A stretch of 32,234 nt of DNA from an uncultured Eubacteriales bacterium (GTDB lineage: Bacteria; Bacillota; Clostridia; Oscillospirales; Oscillospiraceae), in NCBI GenBank assembly GCA_900548625.1, contig URLO01000020.1:1-32234 (forward strand). Reading direction: 5' to 3'. A program made the position numbers and the translations under genes. The notes below the pieces were generated by a model. The model saw nothing but the letters and a program-made list of their open reading frames with translations. It ran no database searches and was not told the DNA's origin. Of the stretch, positions 23,458 to 32,234 are shown piece after piece (the first letter of the stretch is position 1; each line of letters starts with the position of its first letter).

Positions 23458-24326
23458 AGCAGAGACTTCTTGTGGCAGCCGTCGGCGTACCGCTGCTGAT
23501 TTTGGTGCTGGTGTTCCTGCCGCCGCTGGCGACGGGGCTGCTGACAGCCGCCATCGCGGGCGCAGCCGCCTATGAGCTGCTGCATACGGCGGGGAGAAAT
23601 GTCCCGCCGTTTGTGTACATACTGACGGTCGTGACGGCGGCGCTGACGGTGCTGTTCTGCGCGCGGGACCGCTTTCTCCTTCCGGCGCTCTATTCCGCGG
23701 TGTACTCCGCGTCAGAGCTGGATTCTGCGATCACGTTTTTATACGCCGCGTTCGCGTTTTTGTATGTGATGGCGCTGTTTCTCACGGCTGTCTGCACGCA
23801 CGGGCTGGAAAAGGCCATGCCGTTTGCGTCCGTTGCCGTGTGCATCGTCGCGGCCTTCCTGTTCCCCGCCATGTACAGTGCCATCGCGCGCCTGCGGAAC
23901 ATCGGCCCGGCGTTCGTGCTGATGCCGTTCGTCGTGGCGTTCATCGGCGACAGCTTTTCCATGCTCGGCGGCATGGCGCTCGGCCACAAAAAATTTGCCC
24001 CGCGCGTCAGCCCCAACAAGACGTGGGCGGGCTTTCTGGCCGGCCCCGTCGGAAGCGGACTCGGCATGGCGGTGCTCTGCCTTGTCTGCCGCGGCGTGTG
24101 GTCAATGACGCTGCCCGTGTGGTATTTCGTGCTGGTGGGCGTGCTGGCGAACGTATTCGGTCAGCTCGGCGACCTTTCCACGAGCCTCATCAAGCGTGAG
24201 GCGGGCATCAAGGACTACAGCCATATTTTCCTGACGCACGGCGGCGTGCTCGACCGCTTCGACTCGATTTTGTTCATCGCGCCGGTCGTCTACGCGGCGG
24301 TGATGGGGATGGAGGCAGTGCTGTGA
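23454..24326 (+). CDS. cdsA: Phosphatidate cytidylyltransferase
   Basis: A 290-residue polytopic membrane enzyme that makes CDP-diacylglycerol from CTP and phosphatidate, the branch point of phospholipid synthesis. About seven hydrophobic segments are followed by the signature region: HKKFAPRVSPNKTWAGFLAG, then LGDLSTSLIKREAGIKDYS and HGGVLDRFDSILF. It overlaps uppS upstream and dxr downstream by four bases each. Confidence 0.95.
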   Translation: MKQRLLVAAVGVPLLILVLVFLPPLATGLLTAAIAGAAAYELLHTAGRNVPPFVYILTVVTAALTVLFCARDRFLLPALYSAVYSASELDSAITFLYAAFAFLYVMALFLTAVCTHGLEKAMPFASVAVCIVAAFLFPAMYSAIARLRNIGPAFVLMPFVVAFIGDSFSMLGGMALGHKKFAPRVSPNKTWAGFLAGPVGSGLGMAVLCLVCRGVWSMTLPVWYFVLVGVLANVFGQLGDLSTSLIKREAGIKDYSHIFLTHGGVLDRFDSILFIAPVVYAAVMGMEAVL

Positions 24327-25471
24327 CAGGATCGATCAGCCTTCTCGGCTCGACCGGCTCCATCGGGCGGCAGACGCTCGACGTGGCGCAGGCGCTGAAC
24401 ATTCCCGTCTGCGCGCTGGCGGCGCTTCGGAATGTGGAGCTTCTGGAGGCGCAGTGCCGGAAATTCCGGCCTGAGCTTGCGGTTTTGTTTGACAAAAGCG
24501 CGGCGGAGGAATTAAAGCGCCGGCTTTCGGATATGAATATCACGGTGGCAAGCGGCATGGACGGCCTTCTGGCCGCGGCCGCGCTCGGCTCTGCCGGCAC
24601 CGTTGTGACGGCGGTCTCGGGTATGATCGGCCTCCGGCCCACGCTGAGCGCCATCGCGCACGGCAAGCGCATCGCGCTTGCGAACAAGGAGACGCTCGTC
24701 TGCGCGGGCGAGCTGGTCATGGCGGAGGCGAAGCGCTGCGGCGCGGAGATCATCCCCGTCGATTCGGAGCATTCGGCGATCTTCCAATGCCTGATGGGCT
24801 GCGGCGACCGGCGCGAGGTGCGCAGGCTCCTTCTGACGTGCTCCGGCGGGCCGTTTTTCGGAAAAACGCGCCGGCAGCTCGCCGCGGTCACGCGCGCGGA
24901 CGCGCTGCGCCACCCCAACTGGAAAATGGGGCCGAAGATCACGGTTGACTGCGCCACGCTCATGAACAAGGGCCTCGAGGTCATCGAGGCGATGCGGCTG
25001 TATTCCATGCCGCTTTCAAAGGTCACGGCGGTCATCCACCGGCAGTCGATCGTCCACTCGCTCGTCGAGTTCTGTGACGGCGCGGTGATGGCGCAGCTCG
25101 GCACGCCCGACATGCGCATCCCCATCGGGCTTGCGCTGACGTATCCGAAGCGGGAGGAGAATCCCGCGCCGCCGCTGGATCTGCTCACCTGTCCGCCGCT
25201 GACGTTTGCCGCGCCGGACGAGGAGACGTTCCGCTGCTTCGGCCTTGCAAGGCAGGCGGCGGCACAGGGTGGGACGGCCTGCGCCGTGCTCAACGGCGCA
25301 AACGAAGCCGCCGTCGGGCTGTTTTTGCAGGACCGGCTGGGCTTTCTCGAAATCGCGGACGCCGTCGAGGCGGCGCTGAACGCCGTGCCGCAGTCGGCGG
25401 ACACGGGTCTGGAGGCGGCGCTGGACGCCGACCGCATGGCAAGAGACATCGTTTTTTCAAGGTTTGGGTGA
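24323..25471 (+). CDS. dxr: 1-deoxy-D-xylulose 5-phosphate reductoisomerase
   Basis: A 382-residue NADPH enzyme of the MEP isoprenoid pathway, converting DXP to MEP. The nucleotide-binding loop LLGSTGSIGRQTLD (residues 7-20), the metal/substrate segment VDSEHSAIFQCL and the later ATLMNKGLEVIEA follow the family. The start is GTG 24323, overlapping the cdsA stop as GTGA. ispG, another MEP-pathway gene, lies two genes downstream. Confidence 0.96.
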   Translation: MTGSISLLGSTGSIGRQTLDVAQALNIPVCALAALRNVELLEAQCRKFRPELAVLFDKSAAEELKRRLSDMNITVASGMDGLLAAAALGSAGTVVTAVSGMIGLRPTLSAIAHGKRIALANKETLVCAGELVMAEAKRCGAEIIPVDSEHSAIFQCLMGCGDRREVRRLLLTCSGGPFFGKTRRQLAAVTRADALRHPNWKMGPKITVDCATLMNKGLEVIEAMRLYSMPLSKVTAVIHRQSIVHSLVEFCDGAVMAQLGTPDMRIPIGLALTYPKREENPAPPLDLLTCPPLTFAAPDEETFRCFGLARQAAAQGGTACAVLNGANEAAVGLFLQDRLGFLEIADAVEAALNAVPQSADTGLEAALDADRMARDIVFSRFG

Positions 25472-25475
25472 TTTC

Positions 25476-26534
25476 ATGTATATTCTTATCGCGATCCTCA
25501 TTTTTGGCTTTCTGATCTTCATTCACGAGCTTGGCCATTTTCTGACGGCGAAGGCGCTGGACGTGCAGGTGAACGAGTTTTCCATCTGCATGGGCCCCGC
25601 CATCTTCAAAAAGCAGAAGGGCGAAACGCTCTACGCGCTGCGGTGCCTGCCCATCGGCGGCTACTGCGCGATGGAGGGCGAGGACGAGGAATCGGAAAAC
25701 CCCCGCGCGTTCACCTCGAAGGCGTGGTGGCGGCGGCTGATCATTCTGGCGGCGGGCTCGTTTATGAACTATGTGGCGGGCATTCTGGCGCTGGTCATCA
25801 TCTATTCCTGCGTCGCGGGCTTTTCCACGCCGCGCATCGAGCGCTTTTATGACGGCTGCCCGTATGCATCGGAGGACGGCCTGCATGCGGGCGACGAGCT
25901 TTATAAGATCGACGGCCGGCGCGTGTTCATCTACTCCGACGTCGGGATGCTGCTCGACCGCAACACGACGGGCGTGTTCGATCTGACCGTGAAGCGGGAC
26001 GGCGCACTTGTCGAGCTGAAGGACTTCAAAATGGTCCCGGTAGAGTACACCGTCGATGGCGTGACGGAGATGAAATACGGCTTTTATTTTGCAGCGGAGG
26101 AAAAGACCGCGGGCGCCGTCCTGAAAAATGCGTGGAACACGTCCTTGGACTTTGCGCGCCTTGTCTGGATGGGGCTGGGCGACCTGCTTTCCGGCATGGT
26201 CTCGGTCAAGGAAATGAGCGGCCCGGTGGGCATCGTCTCGACCATCGTGGACACCGGCAGGAGCGCGGCGAGCGTGGCGGACGGCCTTTTGAACGTGGCG
26301 TATCTGGGCGCGTTCATCGCCATCAATCTCGCCGTCATGAACATGCTGCCGCTCCCGGCGCTTGACGGCGGGCGTATTTTCCTGCTGCTGGTCGGCGCGG
26401 TGTTCACCGCGATCACCAAAAAGAAGATCCCCTCCAAGTATGAGGGCTATATCCACGCAGTCGGGATGATCCTGCTGCTGGCATTCATGGCGCTGGTCAC
26501 CTTCAAGGACGTCTGGACACTTTTTAAGACATAG
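25476..26534 (+). CDS. rseP: Site-2 intramembrane metalloprotease RseP
   Basis: A 352-residue membrane zinc protease that cuts transmembrane segments, typically of anti-sigma factors or remnant signal peptides. The zinc motif HELGH (17-21) lies in the first membrane helix, a PDZ-like domain spans about residues 120-200, and the third ligand is in LPALDGGR (about residue 293). ATG 25476 is preferred over a TTG at 25464 that overlaps dxr; the upstream ribosome site is weak, so coupling to dxr is likely. Confidence 0.94.
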   Translation: MYILIAILIFGFLIFIHELGHFLTAKALDVQVNEFSICMGPAIFKKQKGETLYALRCLPIGGYCAMEGEDEESENPRAFTSKAWWRRLIILAAGSFMNYVAGILALVIIYSCVAGFSTPRIERFYDGCPYASEDGLHAGDELYKIDGRRVFIYSDVGMLLDRNTTGVFDLTVKRDGALVELKDFKMVPVEYTVDGVTEMKYGFYFAAEEKTAGAVLKNAWNTSLDFARLVWMGLGDLLSGMVSVKEMSGPVGIVSTIVDTGRSAASVADGLLNVAYLGAFIAINLAVMNMLPLPALDGGRIFLLLVGAVFTAITKKKIPSKYEGYIHAVGMILLLAFMALVTFKDVWTLFKT

Positions 26535-26544
26535 GGGCAGAATC

Positions 26545-27582
<1,038 letters not shown>

Positions 27583-27601
27583 TTTTTAATCACCCTTTGA
27601 A

Positions 27602-27749
27602 GGGCGGACGACCCTGTCCTCCCTCAAAATCCGGCGATTTTCCGCGGCCGTTTGTAGGGGCCGATGCCTACATCGGCCCTCAAAAATGTTGCGATTTCGC
27701 ATCGGATTTCCGCAAAAACGGACAATTCCGGCGGACGACCCTGTCCGCC
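27602..27749. repeat. Palindromic intergenic repeats between ispG and polC
   Basis: The 208-bp gap carries GGCGGACGACCCTGTCC twice (27603-27619 and 27730-27746). The second copy closes into the hairpin GGCGGAC-N6-GTCCGCC. Between them lies a perfect hairpin GGGCCGATG-CCTA-CATCGGCCC (27658-27679). There is no coding potential. Such short palindromes are frequent in intergenic DNA of related gut Clostridia. They may be mobile or may act in the transcript. No convincing polC promoter is seen here. Confidence 0.65.
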
Positions 27750-27790
27750 CGCAGAAGCCCTCTTTCTTTTGGGGGGCAAAAGGAGAACCC

Positions 27791-30700
27791 ATGTCACAGG
27801 TACATTTTCTTGATCTCTTTCTTGGATACGAGCCGCCGGAGGCCATCCGCCCGGCGGTCGAGGCGCTGACGCTCGACCACGCTGACCTCGACCGCGAGGC
27901 GCGCACGATCTCGCTGTATCTGACCTCCGGCTGTTATATTCCCGAGCAGAGCATGGAAGGCATGGCCTCGGAGCTGGAATCGCGCTACGGGCTCAAGCGG
28001 CTCGCGCTCTCGGTGCAGTATCCGCCGGAGGCGCTTGCGACATTCGATTATCACGACCTTTACCGCGTCTTTGTCAAATGCTATTCGCCGTCTGCCGCGA
28101 TCCTGGCGGGGGCGAATTATGTGCTCGAGGGCGAGACGCTGACCATCCATCTGCGCGCAAACGGGAAAAACGAGCTGCTTTCCCATCTGCCGCGCGCCGA
28201 GCGCTTTCTGGAGGAGCGCTTCGGCGTACATATCTCCATCGCCGTGGAGGCGCACAGCAACCTAGAGGGCAAGGCGCTGTTCGAGGAGACCGCGCGCATC
28301 CGCCGCGAGGCGATCAAAAACGCGCCCGCGCTGGCGGAGCAGGCTGCGAAGGCGGCGGCAAAGGCCTCCGGCGCCAAGAGCCCTGCTGCGTCCCAGCCGA
28401 GCGGCGATCTGTTCTATGGCAAGCCCTTCCACGGGGAAAAAGTCCCCATCCGCGAGCTGAATCTCGACATGTTCCGTGTCGTGATCGAGGGCAAGGTCTT
28501 TGCCGTCCAGCACCGCGAGCTCAAAAAGCGCAACGCGTATGTGATCTGCTTCGATGTGACCGACTACACCGGCTCCGTCCGCATCAACCAGTTCATGGAG
28601 GCGGACAAGGCAAAGCCCATTCTGGAGAACGTGCAGGCGGGCATGTGGGTGCGCATTCAGGGCAAGATGACCTTCGACCGCTATGACAACGAGATGGTCA
28701 TGCAGCCGAATTCCATCCAGAAGCTCAAGGCGCCCAAGCGCGAGGACACCGCGAAGGACAAGCGCGTGGAGCTGCATCTGCATACGACCATGTCCTCCAT
28801 GGACGCGCTGACCGAGACGGCTGCCGCCGTCAAGCAGGCGGCAGCGTGGGGTCACCGCGCCATCGCCATCACCGACCACGGCTGCGCGCAGTCGTTCCCC
28901 GATGCAATGAAGGCCGCCTCCAAGGCCAAGGTCGCGGGTACGGACGAAAACATCAAGATCCTCTACGGCTGCGAGGGCTACTACGTCAACGACGTGGACG
29001 ACCGCATCGTGGTGCACGGCGACGGCGAGGCCGATTTCGACGCTGAGTATGTGGCGTTCGATCTGGAGACGACCGGGCTTTCCGCCCAGCACGACGTCAT
29101 CATCGAGATCGGCGCGGTCGTGATGAAGCGCGGCGAGGTGCTGGACACCTTCCAGACCTTTGTTGCCCCCGGCCGGAGGCTCACGCCGAAGATCATCGAT
29201 CTGACCGGCATCACGGACGAAATGCTCACCGGCGCGCCGCCGATCGAGGAGGTTCTGCCGAAGTTCCTGGAATTTGTGAACGGGCGGCCGCTCTGCGCCC
29301 ACAACGCCGACTTTGACATCGGCTTTGTGACTGCGGCGTGCGAGCGGCTCGGTCTTCCGTTCCAGCCGACGTCGGTCGATACGCTCATTCTGGCGCAGAA
29401 TCTGATGCCCGACCTTGGAAAATACAAGCTCAACATCGTGGCGGACGCGCTGAGTCTGCCGGACTTCAATCACCACCGCGCATCTGATGACGCCATCACC
29501 TGCGGCTACATGCTGGCGCGGTTTTACACCATGCTGGAGGAGAAGGACATCCACACCCTTCAGGCCATCAATCCCGCGATGGTGGCGCTTCGCAGCGGCG
29601 GCAAGATCATGGATCGCCGTGCGCGGCACATCCTTGTCTTTGCGAAAAACTCCATCGGCCTGCGCAACCTCTACCGCCTCATTTCCGACGGCAACCTCAA
29701 ATATTTCAAGCGCTATCCCATCATGCCGAAGTCGGAAATGCTCCGCTGGCGGGAGGGTCTGCTCATCGGCTCGGCCTGTGAGGCGGGCGAGCTGTTTCAG
29801 GCGGTCATGGCGCACAAGAGCCACGCGGAGCTCAAGCGCATTGCCTCGTTCTACGACTTCCTCGAGATCCAGCCGCTGTGCAACAACGCCTTCATGCTGG
29901 AAAAGGGTCTTGCCGAAAGTGAGGATGAGCTGCGCAGCTTCAACCGCACCATCGTGGAGCTGGGCGAGGAGCTTGGAAAGCCCGTCGTCGCCACGGGCGA
30001 CGTGCACTTCCTCAACCCCGAGGACGAGATCTACCGCCACATCCTGCTTGCGACCAAGCAGATGGCCGACGCCGACCGCTCGCTGCCGCTGTACTTCAAG
30101 ACGACCGACGAGATGCTGGCGGAGTTTTCCTATCTCGGCGAGGAGAAGGCCTATGAGGTCGTTGTCAAAAACCCGAACATGATCGTTGACTGGTGCGATC
30201 AGGTGCGGCCGGTGCCGCACAATCTGTTCGCGCCGAAGATTGAAAACTCGGTCGAGGATCTCAAATCCCTCGTATACGGAAAAATGCACCGTCTCTACGG
30301 CGAAACGCCGCCGGAGCTGGTGCAAAAGCGCGTTGATATCGAGATGAACGACATCATCTCGTGCCACTACGACGTAATCTACATGTCGGCGCAGAAGCTG
30401 GTGCAGAACTCGCTGGAGCACGGCTATCTGGTCGGCTCGCGCGGCTCGGTCGGCTCGTCCATCGTGGCGTTCATGTCCGGCATCACGGAGGTCAACTCCT
30501 TCCCGCCGCACTACCGCTGCCCGAAGTGCCATTACACCACGTTCGAGGTTCCGGACGACTGCGCCTGCGGCGCGGACCTTCCGGACGCAGTGTGCCCGCA
30601 GTGCGGCGCGCCGCTCGACAAGGACGGCTTCAACATCCCGTTTGAGACCTTCCTCGGCTTCGGCGGCGACAAGGTCCCCGACATCGACCTGAACTTCTCC

Positions 30701-32104
30701 GGCGAGTATCAGGCGCGCGCGCACGCCTACTGCGTCGAGATGTTCGGCAAGACGCACGTTTTCCGCGCGGGCACCATCGGCACCGTCGCGGAAAAGACCG
30801 CCTACGGCTACGCGAAAAAATATCTCTCCGAGCGCAACATGACCGTCAGCAAGGCCGAGGAAAACCGCCTTGCGGCAGGCTGCGTCGGCATCAAGCGCAC
30901 GACCGGCCAGCACCCCGGCGGTCTGGTCGTCATTCCGCAGGAAAACGAGATCTGGGACTTCTGCCCGGTGCAGCATCCGGCGGACGACAAGGACTCCGAG
31001 TGGATCACGACGCATTTTGAATACCACTCGATGGAGGAAAACCTCCTCAAGCTGGACATGCTGGGACACGATGACCCGACCATGATCCGTATGCTCGAGG
31101 ATCTCACCGGCGTGGACGCGCAGAAGATCCCGCTGGATGACAAGCAGACCATGTCCATCTTCACCTCCAGCAAGGTGCTGGGCTTTGAGGACGACCCGGT
31201 GCTCGGGCCGGTCGGCTCGTGCGGCATTCCGGAGTTCGGCACAAGCTTCACGCGCGGGATGCTGCAGGAGACGCAGCCGACGCACTTTGACACGCTCATC
31301 CGGCTCTCCGGCTTCTCACACGGCACGGACGTGTGGCTCGGCAACGCGCGCGACCTCATCCTCTCCAAGACCGCCAGCGTCAACGACGCCATCGGCTGCC
31401 GCGACGACATCATGCTCTATCTCATCAAGTGCGGTATGCCGGAAAAGCGGTCGTTCAAGATCATGGAGGCCGTCCGTAAGGGACGCGGCCTGCCCGAGGG
31501 CGCGGAGGAGGAGATGAAGGCGGCCGGCGTACCGGACTGGTACATCGGCTCCTGCAAGAAGATCAAGTATCTGTTCCCGAAGGCGCACGCGACGGCATAC
31601 GTCATGATGGCGTTCCGCATCGCGTGGTTCAAGGTGCATAAGCCTCTGGCGTTTTACGCCGCGTATTTCTACCGCCGGAGCCAGAAGGACGGCTTTGACG
31701 CGGCGATGATGTGCCACGGCATCGAGACGGTCCGCGAAAACATGACCGCCATCAAGGCCAAGGAGGACGCCACCGCAAAGGACGATGATCTGTTCACGAC
31801 GCTGGAGCTCTGCTATGAGTTCTATCTGCGCGGCTTCCGCTTCGCGCCCATCGACCTTTATAAATCGCACGCGACCAGATTCCAGCTTGAGGACGGTAAG
31901 CTCCTGCCGCCGTTCGTCGCCATCTCCGGTCTCGGCGAGACGGCGGCGTGGGACATCATGGACGGCCGCGAGGGAAAGAGCTTCCTCTCGATCGAGGAAT
32001 TCTCGGCTGCCTGCCCGAAGGTGTCGAAAACGCACATCGAGGAGCTGAAGGCGGCGGGCGCGTTCGGCGACATGCCGGAGACGAGCCAGATCACACTCTT
32101 TTAA
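27791..32104 (+). CDS. polC: DNA polymerase III PolC-type alpha subunit
   Basis: This 1437-residue replicative polymerase is the PolC kind of low-GC-type Firmicutes. Order of domains: N-terminal domain, OB fold (from about residue 225), PHP domain (VELHLHTT, about 326) interrupted by a DEDDh 3'-5' exonuclease (FDLETTGL at about 422, HNADFDIGF, then HRASDDA), polymerase palm with GSRGSVGSS, a Cys-rich zinc module (CPKC, CPQC, about 910-940) and catalytic Asp residues in VPDIDLNF (about 964). All proofreading and polymerase residues are present. ATG 27791 follows AAAGGAG (27779-27785); a longer frame to 27686 would lie in the repeats. Confidence 0.97.
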   Translation: MSQVHFLDLFLGYEPPEAIRPAVEALTLDHADLDREARTISLYLTSGCYIPEQSMEGMASELESRYGLKRLALSVQYPPEALATFDYHDLYRVFVKCYSPSAAILAGANYVLEGETLTIHLRANGKNELLSHLPRAERFLEERFGVHISIAVEAHSNLEGKALFEETARIRREAIKNAPALAEQAAKAAAKASGAKSPAASQPSGDLFYGKPFHGEKVPIRELNLDMFRVVIEGKVFAVQHRELKKRNAYVICFDVTDYTGSVRINQFMEADKAKPILENVQAGMWVRIQGKMTFDRYDNEMVMQPNSIQKLKAPKREDTAKDKRVELHLHTTMSSMDALTETAAAVKQAAAWGHRAIAITDHGCAQSFPDAMKAASKAKVAGTDENIKILYGCEGYYVNDVDDRIVVHGDGEADFDAEYVAFDLETTGLSAQHDVIIEIGAVVMKRGEVLDTFQTFVAPGRRLTPKIIDLTGITDEMLTGAPPIEEVLPKFLEFVNGRPLCAHNADFDIGFVTAACERLGLPFQPTSVDTLILAQNLMPDLGKYKLNIVADALSLPDFNHHRASDDAITCGYMLARFYTMLEEKDIHTLQAINPAMVALRSGGKIMDRRARHILVFAKNSIGLRNLYRLISDGNLKYFKRYPIMPKSEMLRWREGLLIGSACEAGELFQAVMAHKSHAELKRIASFYDFLEIQPLCNNAFMLEKGLAESEDELRSFNRTIVELGEELGKPVVATGDVHFLNPEDEIYRHILLATKQMADADRSLPLYFKTTDEMLAEFSYLGEEKAYEVVVKNPNMIVDWCDQVRPVPHNLFAPKIENSVEDLKSLVYGKMHRLYGETPPELVQKRVDIEMNDIISCHYDVIYMSAQKLVQNSLEHGYLVGSRGSVGSSIVAFMSGITEVNSFPPHYRCPKCHYTTFEVPDDCACGADLPDAVCPQCGAPLDKDGFNIPFETFLGFGGDKVPDIDLNFSGEYQARAHAYCVEMFGKTHVFRAGTIGTVAEKTAYGYAKKYLSERNMTVSKAEENRLAAGCVGIKRTTGQHPGGLVVIPQENEIWDFCPVQHPADDKDSEWITTHFEYHSMEENLLKLDMLGHDDPTMIRMLEDLTGVDAQKIPLDDKQTMSIFTSSKVLGFEDDPVLGPVGSCGIPEFGTSFTRGMLQETQPTHFDTLIRLSGFSHGTDVWLGNARDLILSKTASVNDAIGCRDDIMLYLIKCGMPEKRSFKIMEAVRKGRGLPEGAEEEMKAAGVPDWYIGSCKKIKYLFPKAHATAYVMMAFRIAWFKVHKPLAFYAAYFYRRSQKDGFDAAMMCHGIETVRENMTAIKAKEDATAKDDDLFTTLELCYEFYLRGFRFAPIDLYKSHATRFQLEDGKLLPPFVAISGLGETAAWDIMDGREGKSFLSIEEFSAACPKVSKTHIEELKAAGAFGDMPETSQITLF

Positions 32105-32112
32105 AAGCTCAA

Positions 32113-32142
32113 AGGGCGCTTCTCCATTCGGAGAGGCGCCCT
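32113..32142 (+). terminator. Possible terminator of polC
   Basis: AGGGCGC-TTCTCC and GGAGAG-GCGCCCT form an imperfect hairpin just after the polC stop, but no U-run follows. Nothing further is recognised from 32143 to the window end. Confidence 0.45.
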
Positions 32143-32234
32143 CAGTCTGTCAAAAACCCTCGTAGAGTTTCGCCGCGCACGGCGATGCGCACCACGTGGT
32201 TCCCCCTCGCGGCATAGCCGCTTCGGCCTACGCT

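Noticed and set aside
28262..31285. A 1007-codon open frame antisense to polC
   Set aside because: It mirrors PolC codons in a high-GC gene, has no ribosome site and its translation has low-complexity Arg/His/Val-rich composition. The plus strand encodes an unmistakable PolC.

Overview
The window looks like chromosomal DNA of a high-GC Clostridia bacterium, most likely an Oscillospiraceae/Ruminococcaceae-type gut Firmicute. This is inferred from PolC next to the order pyrH-frr-uppS-cdsA-dxr-rseP-ispG, strong AAGGAGG-type ribosome sites, TTGACA/TATAAT promoters, PBSX-like phage genes and the short palindromic intergenic repeats. No taxonomic search was possible.

Layout. (1) 1-5035, minus strand: a phage-type DNA-packaging and head module read from terS to terL, portal, prohead protease, a small head protein, major capsid protein and the start of a likely head-tail connector cut by the left edge. 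(2) 5202-10357: apparently ordinary chromosomal genes, namely an MFS transporter (minus), an M42 aminopeptidase, a CPBP membrane protease, glutaminase A and two tRNA-Ser genes (plus). Two copies of a 169-bp MITE-like element lie here. (3) 10493-14827, minus strand: a separate phage-type adhesion and lysis module with a baseplate/collagen-like fibre, a metallophosphoesterase tail protein, an XhlA-like protein, two small holin-like membrane proteins and an NlpC/P60-like endolysin. (4) 14981-21175, minus strand: housekeeping genes rluD, lspA, two flavoproteins and glnS. (5) 21376-32104, plus strand: pyrH, frr, uppS, cdsA, dxr, rseP, ispG and polC, covering UMP kinase, ribosome recycling, isoprenoid and phospholipid synthesis, membrane proteolysis and the replicative polymerase.

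The most interesting feature is that the phage genes sit in two blocks separated by more than 5 kb of chromosomal genes. The order is also wrong for an intact prophage, because lysis lies upstream of terS. No integrase, repressor or replication gene is visible, and all the phage frames are open. Each block is sealed from the gene upstream by a terminator. In the short leader between that terminator and the first start codon, both blocks carry the same composite signature, GTTGCC-N9-GCAA-N17-GCTA[C/G]GGGTG, with identical spacing. No sigma-A promoter is recognisable in either leader. I infer that the two blocks are co-regulated parts of one maintained, domesticated particle, possibly an undescribed gene-transfer-agent-like system. 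A decayed and rearranged prophage remains the alternative.

Stretches over 300 bases without protein genes: 6462-6778 holds divergent promoters, a 14-bp direct repeat and MITE copy 1. 9848-10492 holds MITE copy 2, a promoter, two tRNA-Ser genes and two terminators. The remaining gaps are shorter and are described with their sites.
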